Positions 15,693 to 25,720 are shown, counted from the stretch's first letter. The stretch: DNA of 64,000 bases from JALYOC01 sp036675345 (GCA_036675345.1 JAKFFE010000017.1:607012-671011); one strand, 5' to 3'. Notes: a model not told the origin generated them from the sequence alone. Translations and numbers: made by a program.

Positions 15693-17504
15693 CTAGAACC
15701 GCAGCTTCTTGGCGGTGGTCTTGTTCGGCAGGATCTCGATCTCCACCGAGGTGTTGATCCCCTTCTGCTCGTTGACGAAGCGGAGCAGGTGGGTGCCGGC
15801 GGGGAGCGAGAGCTCCAGCAGCGGGGTCTCGCCCAGCTTCTTCTTCCCCTCGTAGACCAGCGTCCAGGGAACGGTGTCTACGGTCAGCTTGCCTCGCGGG
15901 GTTGCCTTCCGCGACGGCGCGGGCCTGGCGGTCGCGACCTCGGTCCCGGCCGGCTCCGACGGTGGCGCAGCGACCACCGCGGCAACGGGCGGAAGCGAGA
16001 GCACCAGGGTCAGCCGATCTCCACCCCGTTCCAGCTGCGCGGTGCGCTCCACCGGCTCGTGCCCTTCCAGGGTGGCCACCACCTTGTGGGCGCCGGGAGG
16101 CAGGGCCTCGATCCGCACCGGGGCCACGCCGCGGGCCACCCCGTTGATGGTGATCCTGGCGCCGGTCGGCTCGGAGGCGATCGAGAGCACCGTGGGAGTC
16201 AGCGCCACCGGCATTGGCACCGGGGTCGTTTGCGAGACCACCGGCTCCGGCTCGGAGGTGAACAGCTTCATCGCGCCGGCTCCGGCCAGCACCAGGGCCA
16301 TGCTCACCGCGGCGATGGCCACCGCCTTCCGGGGCGAGGTGCGCGGGGGCACGGGCGCCGCGAGCTCCGCGGTGTTGACCGCCCTGCCCTCCTGGGTGGT
16401 GGCATCCACCGCCGGGGTGTTCAGCGCCGAGGCCTGCGCGGGCGCCGCGCCATCGGTCTTCGGAATCAGCGCGTCCATGCTGGACCCGCCGTCCTTGAGG
16501 ATCTGGGCCAGGGTGGGCACCCGGATCTTCAGCCCCACCCGCTCGGAGCCGAACAGCTCGCGCACGTAGTGGGCGACCCCGTTGCCGGTGGCCAGGTTGC
16601 TGGCCATCGCCTTCTCCAGGTCGTCGGCCATCTCCCGCGCGGTCTGGTAGCGAAGCGTGTTGTCCACCGCCAGCGCCTTGAGCACCACCGCCTCCAGCGC
16701 CGCCGGGATGCTGGGCCGCACCTGCCGCGGGGCCTTGAAGTCACCCTGGGTCAGCGCGTCGATGATCGCCAGGGTGGACTCCCGGGCGAACGGCCGGATC
16801 CGGGTCAGCGCCTCGTACAGGTTGATCCCGAGCGCGAAGATGTCGGCCCGCCGGTCCGCTGGCTTGCCGCGCGCCTGCTCGGGCGCCATGTACATGTACT
16901 TGCCCTTCACCACCCCGGTGTTGGTCTTGGTGGCCCGCGACTCGGCCTTGGCGATCCCGAAGTCCAACAGCTTCACGTGCCCCTCGAAGGTCACGAAGAT
17001 GTTGGAGGGGCTGATGTCCCGATGGACCACGTTCATCGGGTTGCCGTGCGAGTCGGTGAACTCGTGCGCGTAGTGAAGTCCCAGCGCGGCATCGAGCACG
17101 ATCCGGGCGATGATCGAGAAGGGGACGAACTCCCGCTTTCGCGCCGCGCCGCGGAGGATGGTCGAGAAGTCCTCCCCCGCCAGGTACTCCATGCAGATGT
17201 AGTAGTGGCCGTCCGCCTGACCCAGCTCGTAGATCTGGCAGATGTTGTGGTGATGGAGCCGCGCCGCCAGGCGGGCCTCGTCCAGGAACATGCTGACGAA
17301 GTCGGCGTTCTCGCTCAGGTCGGCCAGCATCCGCTTGACCACCACGTCCCGCTCGAAGCCTTCCGGGCCAATCTGCTTGGCCAGGAAGATCTCCGCCATC
17401 CCACCCTCGGCCAGCTTGCGGACCAGGTGGTACTTCCCGAAGGGCTGAACGCCCCAGGTCGGAGGAGGAACCGCGGGTGATTTCGAGGGTTCGACCTGGG
17501 CCAC
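15693..17504 (-). CDS. Transmembrane Ser/Thr protein kinase with PEGA domain
   Basis: 603 residues from a GTG. The N-terminal kinase domain (about 23-300) has a glycine loop AEGGMAEIF, Lys in VVVKRM, the catalytic loop VVHRDISPSNIFV near 163, DFG, and APEQARG. A membrane helix lies at about 395-418, followed by an extracytoplasmic PEGA domain (SEPTGARITINGVARG...GAHKV, about 436-502) and a second, similar beta-rich module to the end. PEGA domains are thought to bind surface structures, so an envelope signal may be transmitted to the kinase. It is divergent from the TPR gene at 17593. Confidence 0.93.
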   Translation of the reverse strand: MAQVEPSKSPAVPPPTWGVQPFGKYHLVRKLAEGGMAEIFLAKQIGPEGFERDVVVKRMLADLSENADFVSMFLDEARLAARLHHHNICQIYELGQADGHYYICMEYLAGEDFSTILRGAARKREFVPFSIIARIVLDAALGLHYAHEFTDSHGNPMNVVHRDISPSNIFVTFEGHVKLLDFGIAKAESRATKTNTGVVKGKYMYMAPEQARGKPADRRADIFALGINLYEALTRIRPFARESTLAIIDALTQGDFKAPRQVRPSIPAALEAVVLKALAVDNTLRYQTAREMADDLEKAMASNLATGNGVAHYVRELFGSERVGLKIRVPTLAQILKDGGSSMDALIPKTDGAAPAQASALNTPAVDATTQEGRAVNTAELAAPVPPRTSPRKAVAIAAVSMALVLAGAGAMKLFTSEPEPVVSQTTPVPMPVALTPTVLSIASEPTGARITINGVARGVAPVRIEALPPGAHKVVATLEGHEPVERTAQLERGGDRLTLVLSLPPVAAVVAAPPSEPAGTEVATARPAPSRKATPRGKLTVDTVPWTLVYEGKKKLGETPLLELSLPAGTHLLRFVNEQKGINTSVEIEILPNKTTAKKLRF

Positions 17505-17550
17505 TGGGCACGGATCCTACACCCGCCGCAATAGGCCGTCGAAGTCCCAC

Positions 17551-17590
17551 ACCCTTGATGTCAAGTGTTGGTGTCTGCGAACGTAGACAC
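17551..17590. promoter_or_regulatory. Two dyads upstream of the TPR/MopE operon
   Basis: CTTGA-TG-TCAAG (17554-17565) and GTGTCT-N8-AGACAC (17571-17590) lie in the 88-bp space between the divergent kinase and TPR genes. The second ends two bases before the ATG at 17593, where no Shine-Dalgarno is seen. They could be operators or an RNA hairpin controlling translation. No family can be assigned from sequence alone. Confidence 0.35.
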
Positions 17591-17592
17591 AG

Positions 17593-18594
17593 ATGCGCAT
17601 TCCGGTGCCGATGTGGGCGTTCTTCGCGTGGATTCCGTGGGCGGCGTTGGCCCAGCCGTCGGACCTCCCCGGCTCGGGGGCCAGCCAGCTGGCCCGGGCG
17701 GAGGAGTTGCTGGAGGTCCCCGACTACGCCGGGGCGCTGGCGGTCCTGGAGCGCGGGCTGGCCACCGAAGGAAATGATCGCTCGACCCTGATCGCCCTCC
17801 ACGAGCTGCGCGGGGTGGTGGCCGCCTCGCTGCGGGATCAAGACACCGCGCTGGAGAGCTTTCGCCGGGTGCTGGTGCTGGACCCGGACTTCAGACCTGC
17901 TCGCGATTACTCGCCGCGGGTCAACGGGCCCTTCCTGGAGGCGCGGGCCTGGCTGGCCGAGCACGCCGCGCTGCGGTTCGCCCCGCTGCCGCCGCAGCCC
18001 GAGCGGGGGGTGATCCGGAGCCTGGGCGCGACGGTGATCTCCGATCCCCTGAAGCTGGGCAGGTCGGTCCGCTTCCATCTGCGCGCCCCCGACGGTGGCT
18101 GGAGCATCCAGGAGGCGCCGCTGGCCAAGGAGACCGCCCAGCTCCGACTCGCGGGGCCGATCAGCGGGTGGTGGGCGGAGCTGATCGGAGACCACTCCGC
18201 GCTGCTCAGCCGGATCGGTTCGCCCGAGAAGCCGATCGTGGAAGGTGGGCTGGCCCCCGGAGGGCTGGCCGGCCTGCGCCCGCACCAGGGGTGGGCGGTG
18301 GGTTTGGCCGGTGGGGCGCTGGTGGCGGGGGGCGTGGGCGGTCTGCTGGGGCTGCAGGCAGAAGGAGCTCGGCAGCAGATCGCTTCGGCGGCGCGGGATC
18401 CGGTCACCGGGGTGATCACCGGGATGTCCCAGCCGCGCGCGTTCGAGCTGGAGCGTCAGGCCCAGACCCAGGCGGTGATCGCCAACGTGCTGTTCGCCTC
18501 CGGCGCAGCGCTGGCGGTGGGCGCGGGGACGATGTGGTTCCTGGGCGGCCAGCTCCAGTGGGCCCCCAATGGCGTCCGCGGGAGCTTTCCATGA
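17593..18594 (+). CDS. Exported TPR-like protein with C-terminal membrane segments
   Basis: 333 residues with a signal peptide (MRIPVPMWAFFAWIPWAALAQ) and a short TPR-like region (33-105). A beta-rich middle follows, with a pattern seen in carboxypeptidase-regulatory-like modules, then two hydrophobic glycine-rich helices (about 236-255 and 295-315). The product is probably membrane-attached and faces the periplasm. The stop overlaps the start of the next gene (ATGA), so the two are translationally coupled. The function is unknown. Confidence 0.75.
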   Translation: MRIPVPMWAFFAWIPWAALAQPSDLPGSGASQLARAEELLEVPDYAGALAVLERGLATEGNDRSTLIALHELRGVVAASLRDQDTALESFRRVLVLDPDFRPARDYSPRVNGPFLEARAWLAEHAALRFAPLPPQPERGVIRSLGATVISDPLKLGRSVRFHLRAPDGGWSIQEAPLAKETAQLRLAGPISGWWAELIGDHSALLSRIGSPEKPIVEGGLAPGGLAGLRPHQGWAVGLAGGALVAGGVGGLLGLQAEGARQQIASAARDPVTGVITGMSQPRAFELERQAQTQAVIANVLFASGAALAVGAGTMWFLGGQLQWAPNGVRGSFP

Positions 18595-20036
18595 AGTGGC
18601 TGCAGTGGATGCTGTGCATCGGCCTGGTCTCGCTGGCGGGGTGCAACTGCGGCGGCGCCGGCGTGGACACCCTCCCCTTCGCCTGCATCGAGGACTCCGG
18701 GTGCGAGCAGCCGGACTGGCTGTGCCGACGCGGCGCCTGCGTGCGCGCGGACGCCGGCTGTGCGGCGGCGCTGGAGATCTGCGACGACGGGCTGGAGAAC
18801 GACTGCGACGGCTTGATCGACTGCGCCGACGAGGAGTGCGCCGCGCTGGGCTGCGGAAGCGCCGGTCGCACCTGCGTGGGAACCGTGTGCAGCTGTCCCC
18901 CGGGGGGAGGCGAGGTCGGGCTCCAGGAGAGCAACTGCCAGGACGGAGTGGACGACGATTGCGACGGCCAGAGCGACTGCGCCGACCCCGACTGCGCGGG
19001 CAGGGTCTGCGACTCCAGCGGGCTGATCTGCGTGGGGTCCTCCTGCCAGTGCCCGCCGGAGGGACAAGACGGAGGACTCCTGGCGGAGAGCGTCTGCAAC
19101 GACGGGGTGGACAACGACTGTGATGGACAGGTCGATTGCCAGGACGCCTCCTGCGAGGCGCTGGCCTGCGGCACCTCCGGGACCTGCGCCGGTGGGTCCT
19201 GTCAGTGCACCGGCGGTGGAAGCCCGGAGACTCCCGAGGCCACCTGCGATGACGGCGCGGACAACGACTGCGATGGCCAGGTCGACTGTACGGATCTCGG
19301 TGATTGCAGCGGCCGGACCTGCGGCCCGAACGGAGTGATCTGCGGCGTCGGCGGAGCGTGCGTGTGCTCCGGGAACGGATCCACCGCCGAGCCTGGCGGC
19401 GAGACCCGTTGCACCGACGGCAGCGACAACGACTGCGATGGGCTGATCGACTGCGCGGATCCGGACTGCAGCGGCACGCCGGAGCCGGGTGGAGAGGTCA
19501 CCTGCGACGATGGGCGCGACAACGACTGCGATGGGCAGATCGACTGTCAGGAGTTGGCCTGCGCCGGTCAGACCTGCGGCGGACAGGGGCAGCGCTGTGG
19601 CCCCGGAGGCTGTGAGTGCACCGGCAATGGCGGCACGCCCGAGGCCAGCGGGGAACACACCTGCGACGACGGCGCGGACAACGACTGCGACGGACTGGTG
19701 GACTGCGCGGACCCGGACTGCCTGCTCCATCTGTGCGGTGCAGCTTCGGTGTGCTGTTTCACCAGCGCCGGAGGGTGCACGGACCTGGGCACCACCGAGG
19801 CCCACTGTGGTGGGTGCGGCACCGCCTGCGACACCCGCGGAGTTGACGAGGTCTGTCAGCCCTCCTCCCCCTCAGGTGAAGACTCCGGTCGGTGTACCTG
19901 CGACGTGACCGGGGACTGCCGGCTGGGCCAGACCTGCGGTGCCGGGCAGACCTGCCAGTGCGCCACCGAGGCCAACTGTCAGCCGGGCCAGGTGTGCGAG
20001 TCCGGGACCTGCCTCTACCCGCCGCATGCGCCCTGA
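18591..20036 (+). CDS. Cys-rich lipoprotein with seven MopE-type metal-binding repeats
   Basis: 481 residues. A lipoprotein signal ends in the lipobox LAGC (near residue 17). Seven repeats follow with the core C-x-DG-x-DNDCDG-x-x-DC-x-D-x-x-C, about 35-55 residues apart, matching the MopE/PF11617 calcium- or metal-binding motif common in myxobacterial surface proteins. The C-terminal 115 residues are Cys-rich with CGGCGTAC and CxxGQ-type repeats. It is likely an outer-membrane surface lipoprotein stabilised by disulfides and metal. It is coupled to the TPR gene by an ATGA overlap. Confidence 0.88.
   Translation: MKWLQWMLCIGLVSLAGCNCGGAGVDTLPFACIEDSGCEQPDWLCRRGACVRADAGCAAALEICDDGLENDCDGLIDCADEECAALGCGSAGRTCVGTVCSCPPGGGEVGLQESNCQDGVDDDCDGQSDCADPDCAGRVCDSSGLICVGSSCQCPPEGQDGGLLAESVCNDGVDNDCDGQVDCQDASCEALACGTSGTCAGGSCQCTGGGSPETPEATCDDGADNDCDGQVDCTDLGDCSGRTCGPNGVICGVGGACVCSGNGSTAEPGGETRCTDGSDNDCDGLIDCADPDCSGTPEPGGEVTCDDGRDNDCDGQIDCQELACAGQTCGGQGQRCGPGGCECTGNGGTPEASGEHTCDDGADNDCDGLVDCADPDCLLHLCGAASVCCFTSAGGCTDLGTTEAHCGGCGTACDTRGVDEVCQPSSPSGEDSGRCTCDVTGDCRLGQTCGAGQTCQCATEANCQPGQVCESGTCLYPPHAP
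18778..19723 (+). repeat. Coding direct repeats (seven DNDCDG units)
   Basis: The seven metal-binding units of the lipoprotein are also visible as DNA: variants of GACAACGACTGCGA recur at irregular 90-165 bp spacing. They are in frame with the gene and are not a CRISPR or noncoding array. Unit 5 lacks the long Cys-rich spacer, which suggests gain or loss of units by recombination. Confidence 0.8.
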
Positions 20037-20251
20037 CGGCCAGACTCAACCGATGGAGTCGGAGCCACGGTGACGAGCAGGGATGCTCCGAGAGGACGCC
20101 CGGCTCCATGGCACGAAGCGCGGTATCTGCACTCGTCTGCTCCGCTTGCCCCTCCTCGAATGGACGCAGGTGCCTCCAGCGGAGGATCTGCCGGAACGTC
20201 CGTCGCGTTGGCGGTTGGGTATGGCTCGCGGACAACCCCGGGCGCCTACCT

Positions 20252-20300
20252 AAAAAGCGAGAGGCCCGGCCGATGGAGACTCTCCACCGCCCGGGCCCCT
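20252..20300 (-). terminator. Rho-independent terminator of the M36 protease gene
   Basis: On the minus strand a 20-bp inverted repeat with about three mismatches (arms 20300-20281 and 20279-20260) is followed at once by CGCTTTTTA. It lies 26 bp after the protease stop codon. From the plus strand it could also stop the lipoprotein mRNA, but the T-run fits the minus strand. Confidence 0.75.
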
Positions 20301-20325
20301 CAGGGACCTCTGACTGACTGGACCG

Positions 20326-23300
20326 CTACGCCGTCTTGCGGCGGCGCAGGAACACGGTCAGCAGCAGTCCACCCCAGAGCATGCTGCTGCCCGCTCCGGA
20401 CGATGCGCAGCCGCCACAGCCCTGCGCCTCGGTGATCTCCACCTGGACGTCCGACGTCGCGGACATCCCCTTGGAGTCGGTGACCACCAGCTGGAACGTC
20501 AGCTGCTGGGCCGATTCGGGCGCGGTGAAGGTCACCGTGGCCGCGTTGGTCGCGGACAGGGTGACCGTCTCGCCGGCGGTCTGGGACCAGGCGAAGCTCA
20601 CCGTGTCACCATCGACGTCCGCCGAGGCGGAGGCGTCCAGGGTGACCTCTCCCTTGGCGATCCCGCCCGCGAGGTGGCGGGGCGCGGCGGTCGGTGCGCG
20701 GTTCACGTCCTGCACGGTCAGCTCCACCATGGCCGGGATGCTCTCCGCGCCGTCCGGATCGGTGACAGTCAGCAGGAAGCTCATCTTGGTCTCGGTGAGC
20801 ACCTCCGGAGTGGTGAAGCCCAGCGAGTCGGTGTCCGCACCGGTCAGCGCCACCACCGGGCCTCCGGTCTGGGTCCACCGGTAGGCGAGCGAGTCCTGGT
20901 CCGGATCGCTGCTCAGCGCCGCGGAGAGCACCACCGCGGTCCGCTCTGCCTCCACGAACGTATTGGGCCCCATCGCCACCGGGCGACGGTTCACCTTCAC
21001 CACGGTGATGTCCACGGTGTCCGCCGCGCTGCTCACCCCATTGGCGGTGGCCACCAGGGAGAAGGTCAGCACGGTGGGCCCGCTGACGCTGGGAGCGGTG
21101 AAGCTGGGCGCGTTGGTGTCCGCGCCGGTGAGGGTCACCGTCGGACCGGCGGTTTGGGTCCAGGCCAGGGTCACCGGATCGCCGTCCGGATCGCTGCCAT
21201 AACCCCACAGCGCTACTGCCGTCCGGGCCTCCACGGTCTGGTCGGCACCCGCGTTCACCGACGGGCCCAGATCCACGTGGGTCACCACCACCGAGACGGA
21301 GGCGGCGGGACTGGAGGCCAGCCCGTCATCCACCACCAGGGCGAAGGTGAAGGTGGTGTCCCCACTGACCTCGGGAAGCGGGAAGGTGGCGGTGCTGCTG
21401 TCCGCCCCGCTCAGGTCCACTTCCGGGCCCGCGGTCTGGGTCCAGGCGAAGGTCAGCGGCGTCCCGTCCGGATCGCTGGAGCCAGAGCCGTCCAGGGTCA
21501 CCGTGGGCACCGAGCGCTCCACGATCGGAGAGGCAGGTGAAGCCGTCGCCACCGCGATGGGGAGGCGGTTCTGGTTCAGCACCCCCACATCCACGTTGCG
21601 CGGGATCGAGGTATCGACACCGTCGTTGACAGTCAGTTGGAAGCTGAAGACGGTGCTGCCGGAGATCCCATCCGCGGTGAAGGTCGGCGCCGCGGTGGTC
21701 GGGTTGTTCAAGGTGACGGTGGGACCGCCCACCTGGACCCAGGCGTAGGTGATGGCCTGACCGTCCGGATCGAAGCTGGCCGAACCGTCCAGGGTCACCA
21801 GGCTGCGCTCGTTGACAGTCTGCGGGCGGCCTGCGTCGGCCACCGGCAACTGATTGCAGGTGGAGCCGTCGCTGGTCTCCGCGGCCAAAGTGGCGAAGGG
21901 AGCAGTGGCCACGTTGTTGAAGGTCACCGTGTCGATGTCCCAGCCATACGCGCCCACCCCGGAGTCGGTGCCCAGTCGGAACCGGACCTGGATCCGCTCA
22001 CCCGCGAACCGGGTGCCGAGGTTGGTGGCCGCGGGGGTGACGAAGTTCGGGAAGCCGGTGTTGGCTCCCATGAAGGCGGGTCGACCCGAGAGAGGACTAT
22101 CTCCCTCGGCGAGGGTGGCGAAGGAGGGGGGTGTGGTGGCGAGGACGAGGTAGCCGGGGTTGGACCAGCCCATCAGCGCCGGATCCATCCAGTTCACGCC
22201 ATCTCGGCTGATCTCCACCACGCCACCGTCATAGAAGGGCGCCGCTCCGTTGGTGCTCTCGAACGAGTACCGGTGGCGGAAGCTGAAGGTGAAGTTCCCG
22301 GTGGGGTTCACCTGCAGCCAGGGCGAGGTCAGGACCACGTCGCTGACCGAGGACTGATTGTCGGCGTGGAAATAGCGCTGGCCAGACAGGCCAGCCGACT
22401 TCCACAGCGGGTTGCCGGAGACGGTGGTGGAGCTCCAGACGAAGAGCGAACCTTCGCCGGTCTCCACCGCAGAGGTGTTGACCTGCTCGTCGTAATGGAC
22501 CCGACCGTCGTAGCTGGTGGTCTGGGCCGCCACCGGGAGGCTGGGTTCACTGAAGTTGACCGTCAGCCCGGCAGCAGGCGTGACGCCGGTCACCGCGGTC
22601 AACTGGACCGGGAGGCTGGCGGTGGCGGACGCGCCGCGCGCCAGAGGGGGAAAGCTGAGGGTGTTTCCGCTGGGGAAGGCCAGGGTGGCGGTGGCGCCGT
22701 TGGCGGACACGGTGCCGGTGAACGACGTCAGCGCTCCGGCCCCGGTGTTGGTGACCGTCACGCTCAGTCGACCGGTCTCGCCGACGTCCAGCACCCCGTC
22801 CCGATCACAGCCAGTGAGGCTGTCGTCGAGGCGGATCTTCACCACCTCCAGGTTGTTGCCGGAGACGAAGCTCTCCACCACCGGGTAGTGGTCAGAAGAG
22901 GCGCGGTCCGGAACCTTGGCCCCAAAGCCGGCGCCGCGTTTGGCGAAGGCATTGACGAAGCGCTGGTAGTCGGCCGGATCGGAGGCTGCGGCGGCGGCCA
23001 GCAGCGCGTCGCGCGCCTCCAGGAAGGTGGGGCTGGGCGGCGTGAGCTTGAAGCCGCTCACCAGGTAGCTCTTCCAGCGATCCTGGGCCTCCTGGAACGG
23101 ATAGGCGTTGAGCAGCGAGGCGTAGCACTCCCACAACATGGTGGCCCAGACCTCACCGGAGTTGTGGACCTGGGAGTTGGAGGTCGGGCTGCCGAACGCC
23201 ACCGGATGGGTGGTGGGCAGCGGGGTCCCGTTGGCGATGTTCTTGAGGGTCAGCGAGTTCTTGGTCAGGTCGGTGCTGTAGGGAACGCGCCGGATGCCGT

Positions 23301-25389
23301 AGTAGTGGCCATTGTTGGCCCCGCCGCTGCTGGTATAGGCGGCGACTGCGTACACGCCCTGCCAGGTGTTGTTCCCCGCACGGGTCACGTCCTCCGGGCG
23401 GACGATCATCAACATCGCCACCGTGTCCGCCCAGCCCTCGCCCATCGCCCGGCCCTGGTTGTTCACCAGGCCGGCGGAGTTGGCGACCAACCGGTTGGAC
23501 AGGTAGTGACCCCACTCGTGCGCGGCGATCGCGTTGTCGATGGTGCCATCGCGATCCAGATCCGTGCCCCGCCGCATCCGCGCGGTGATGGTGGTGGCGT
23601 TGTTCTTCACCTCGGTACGCCAGGCGTTGGCCGTCTCCAGGGAGATCGACAGCGCCGGGATGGTCACTGCCGGATCTGCCCCGCCCATGCCGGGGGGCAC
23701 CTGGTTGGGGGCGTTGTTGCCGATCAGCACCGCCACCGCGCCGGCGTTCTGGGCGACCAGGGCCTTCACGGAGAAGCCGCAGGTTCCACGGTCCACCAGC
23801 GCGATCTTTCCGGTGAAGGTTCCCGCTGGGAGGGCAGCGCAGGCCTCGGTGGGGCCGTTGGGATTGGGGATCGCCACCGCCGCGTCCACGTCGAAATCCT
23901 GATCGCCGAAGGTGGTGGAGGTGCCGGCCTCGTAGCTGCCGGCGACAGCGGCCGGGGCACTGACCGTCAACTCCGGCACTCCGCTGAACACGTACATCTG
24001 CATGCGGGGCCGGGCCCCGTCCGCGGGGGTGGACATGTTGGCGTTGTTGCGGCCGCCGTAGTCCTGCGCTTCGGCGCGGATGCTGTCGTTCTCCAGTCCA
24101 CCTCGACCGAAGTTCTGGGACTGGGCGTTGCCGGCGGCCTCATCGAACCCGCTGTCGTAGAACCAGTCGTGCAGGAAGTTGTTCAGATAGAAGAGGCTGG
24201 TGACCGCGGCCTGCCGCTGGGTGGCGTTCGCCGCCGGGGGAAGCATCGGATCGTAGGTGTAGTCGAACGCCCCCGGAGCGGTGACGGTGGCGCGCACGTC
24301 GCTGACGGCCTGGAAACCATCCGGCCCGGCCAGATCGGCGTAGGCATCCACGTTGTTGCCGGTGGTCTGGGTGGCGTTGGGGGGAAGCCAGGCGTCATTG
24401 CGGCTGAAGGGGTAGCTCTGGAGGGTGATCAGGTTCGGCGCGATGAACGGCGCCTGATACCTGTCCGTCAGCCCGGTGGGATGCGGGGTGGCGTCGACGC
24501 CGTGGGGTCCGTCATAGGGGATGAAGGTGGTGGGGTCCGCCCACACCCGGTAGGTGTAGGAGTCGTCCTCGGTCAGGTTGCGGCGGAAGAGGATCCGGCC
24601 ATCGGTGGCAGAGATCACGTAGCTGTACATCGCCGAGTCGGAGCTGTCGGCCAGGCCGGCGTCCACCTCCACGTAGTAGGCAGCCTCCAGCCGGTCCGGG
24701 AGGGTAAAGAACACCTCCTTGGCCCGGGCCGGGGTCGCCAACCGCCAGGTCAGCACGGTGGTGCCCAGGTCGGCGTGGGAGTACGCGCCCTTCTGGGTGG
24801 GCGCGGTCAGCAGCTGACCGTCGATCTGTACCCCGGTCAGATCGCTGAACGCGTTGGCGACCGCGTCATTGGAGGAGAGCCGAAAGGCGGCCGCGCCCTG
24901 GACCCGGGCCTGATCCGCCAGCTCCGCCGGGGCCAGATAGCCGGAGATCGCCACCAGACGCTTCTCCCGATCCATCGCCACGTTCAGCTGGTTGCGGAAG
25001 ACCTCGCGGCCTTCGACCAGCTGGCCGAGGCGGACGATGATCGCGCCCTCGCCCCGGTCGTGCACCGAGATCAGCTTGGCCTCCGCGATCTCCTTGGCGC
25101 TGAGGCGGAAGCCATCTGCCCTTCCCTTCAGGTGGGCGCGGGCGGCCTGCTCCGGCGTGGCCGAGCGGGAGAGTCCGGGAGGAGCCTGGCGCTCGCCCCA
25201 CACGAAGGTGGGGACGCCCAGCCGTTGCTCGACGTGCTCCACCCGCCCCTGGCCGCCAACAGACGGCAGCGGACGCGAATCTTTCTGCTGAAGGAATGCA
25301 TCCAGATCCGGCTTGTTGGCTGCCAGGGCGGTGCTGGCGGCGAAAACGGCGAGCGCCAACAGGCGCGCGGCGGGTCTCACATTGCTCAT
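20326..25389 (-). CDS. Secreted M36 (fungalysin-type) metalloprotease with PA, PKD-like and MYXO-CTERM-type regions
   Basis: 1687 residues. The ATG at 25389 has AGGAGAA 7 bases upstream and gives a signal peptide ending STALAA. A fungalysin propeptide (about 50-160) precedes the catalytic domain with HEWGH near 623 and the third zinc ligand in GEGWAD near 651. A PA domain is inserted before the active site (about 477-590). A CARDB-like and a jelly-roll region follow, then five PKD/REJ-like Ig repeats (about 1177-1656, each with LxASxSxDPDGD and WTQTxGP). The tail GCGGCASSG, a hydrophobic stretch and RRRK is a MYXO-CTERM-type surface-sorting signal. It likely degrades extracellular protein while held at the cell surface. 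Five Ig repeats make it much longer than a typical fungalysin. Confidence 0.93.
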   Translation of the reverse strand: MSNVRPAARLLALAVFAASTALAANKPDLDAFLQQKDSRPLPSVGGQGRVEHVEQRLGVPTFVWGERQAPPGLSRSATPEQAARAHLKGRADGFRLSAKEIAEAKLISVHDRGEGAIIVRLGQLVEGREVFRNQLNVAMDREKRLVAISGYLAPAELADQARVQGAAAFRLSSNDAVANAFSDLTGVQIDGQLLTAPTQKGAYSHADLGTTVLTWRLATPARAKEVFFTLPDRLEAAYYVEVDAGLADSSDSAMYSYVISATDGRILFRRNLTEDDSYTYRVWADPTTFIPYDGPHGVDATPHPTGLTDRYQAPFIAPNLITLQSYPFSRNDAWLPPNATQTTGNNVDAYADLAGPDGFQAVSDVRATVTAPGAFDYTYDPMLPPAANATQRQAAVTSLFYLNNFLHDWFYDSGFDEAAGNAQSQNFGRGGLENDSIRAEAQDYGGRNNANMSTPADGARPRMQMYVFSGVPELTVSAPAAVAGSYEAGTSTTFGDQDFDVDAAVAIPNPNGPTEACAALPAGTFTGKIALVDRGTCGFSVKALVAQNAGAVAVLIGNNAPNQVPPGMGGADPAVTIPALSISLETANAWRTEVKNNATTITARMRRGTDLDRDGTIDNAIAAHEWGHYLSNRLVANSAGLVNNQGRAMGEGWADTVAMLMIVRPEDVTRAGNNTWQGVYAVAAYTSSGGANNGHYYGIRRVPYSTDLTKNSLTLKNIANGTPLPTTHPVAFGSPTSNSQVHNSGEVWATMLWECYASLLNAYPFQEAQDRWKSYLVSGFKLTPPSPTFLEARDALLAAAAASDPADYQRFVNAFAKRGAGFGAKVPDRASSDHYPVVESFVSGNNLEVVKIRLDDSLTGCDRDGVLDVGETGRLSVTVTNTGAGALTSFTGTVSANGATATLAFPSGNTLSFPPLARGASATASLPVQLTAVTGVTPAAGLTVNFSEPSLPVAAQTTSYDGRVHYDEQVNTSAVETGEGSLFVWSSTTVSGNPLWKSAGLSGQRYFHADNQSSVSDVVLTSPWLQVNPTGNFTFSFRHRYSFESTNGAAPFYDGGVVEISRDGVNWMDPALMGWSNPGYLVLATTPPSFATLAEGDSPLSGRPAFMGANTGFPNFVTPAATNLGTRFAGERIQVRFRLGTDSGVGAYGWDIDTVTFNNVATAPFATLAAETSDGSTCNQLPVADAGRPQTVNERSLVTLDGSASFDPDGQAITYAWVQVGGPTVTLNNPTTAAPTFTADGISGSTVFSFQLTVNDGVDTSIPRNVDVGVLNQNRLPIAVATASPASPIVERSVPTVTLDGSGSSDPDGTPLTFAWTQTAGPEVDLSGADSSTATFPLPEVSGDTTFTFALVVDDGLASSPAASVSVVVTHVDLGPSVNAGADQTVEARTAVALWGYGSDPDGDPVTLAWTQTAGPTVTLTGADTNAPSFTAPSVSGPTVLTFSLVATANGVSSAADTVDITVVKVNRRPVAMGPNTFVEAERTAVVLSAALSSDPDQDSLAYRWTQTGGPVVALTGADTDSLGFTTPEVLTETKMSFLLTVTDPDGAESIPAMVELTVQDVNRAPTAAPRHLAGGIAKGEVTLDASASADVDGDTVSFAWSQTAGETVTLSATNAATVTFTAPESAQQLTFQLVVTDSKGMSATSDVQVEITEAQGCGGCASSGAGSSMLWGGLLLTVFLRRRKTA

Positions 25390-25720
25390 CGGGCGGTTCT
25401 CCTGGCGGTGGTGGTGTCCCACCGCAGGGCGCGGACTCTAGGAGGCTCGTCCAACCGCTGAACAGGGGGGGAACCCCCACTTGGCGCCGATTGGCCGGAT
25501 GCTCTCCGTGCCATCAGGAAAAGGGCCGGCCCGGGTTGCGTTTCAGCCCGGAATCGCTCCAGCCCGAGTCATGGAGATCGTGGAAGATTCACTGACCTGG
25601 AAAGAGTTTGAACTCCGGCCGCGGGGCCAGATTCGCCCCCTGGAGGAGTTCTGGCTCCATCCGATAGGAGGAGGGCCGGTGCGTTCCCTGCGAGCCCAGG
25701 GACAGCGCGGCACCCACTGC
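25390..25720. other. Intergenic region between lipB and the M36 gene
   Basis: 331 bp with no convincing gene on either strand. It must hold the end of the lipoylation operon and the promoter of the M36 protease. A small hairpin TCCCTG-N6-CAGGGA (25685-25702) lies just after the lipB stop but has no T-run, and a short palindrome GAGTT-TG-AACTC is at 25604-25615. I see no clear -35/-10 pair. The middle is less GC-rich than the flanking genes. Confidence 0.5.

Noticed and set aside
18778..19723. CRISPR-like direct repeats
   Set aside because: The repeats are in frame, vary in sequence, have irregular spacing and encode the DNDCDG metal-binding motif. No cas genes are nearby.
21637..25461. A 1274-codon open frame on the plus strand
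   Set aside because: It is antisense to the M36 protease, whose domains, signal peptide and active site are clear. Composition is that of a shadow frame.
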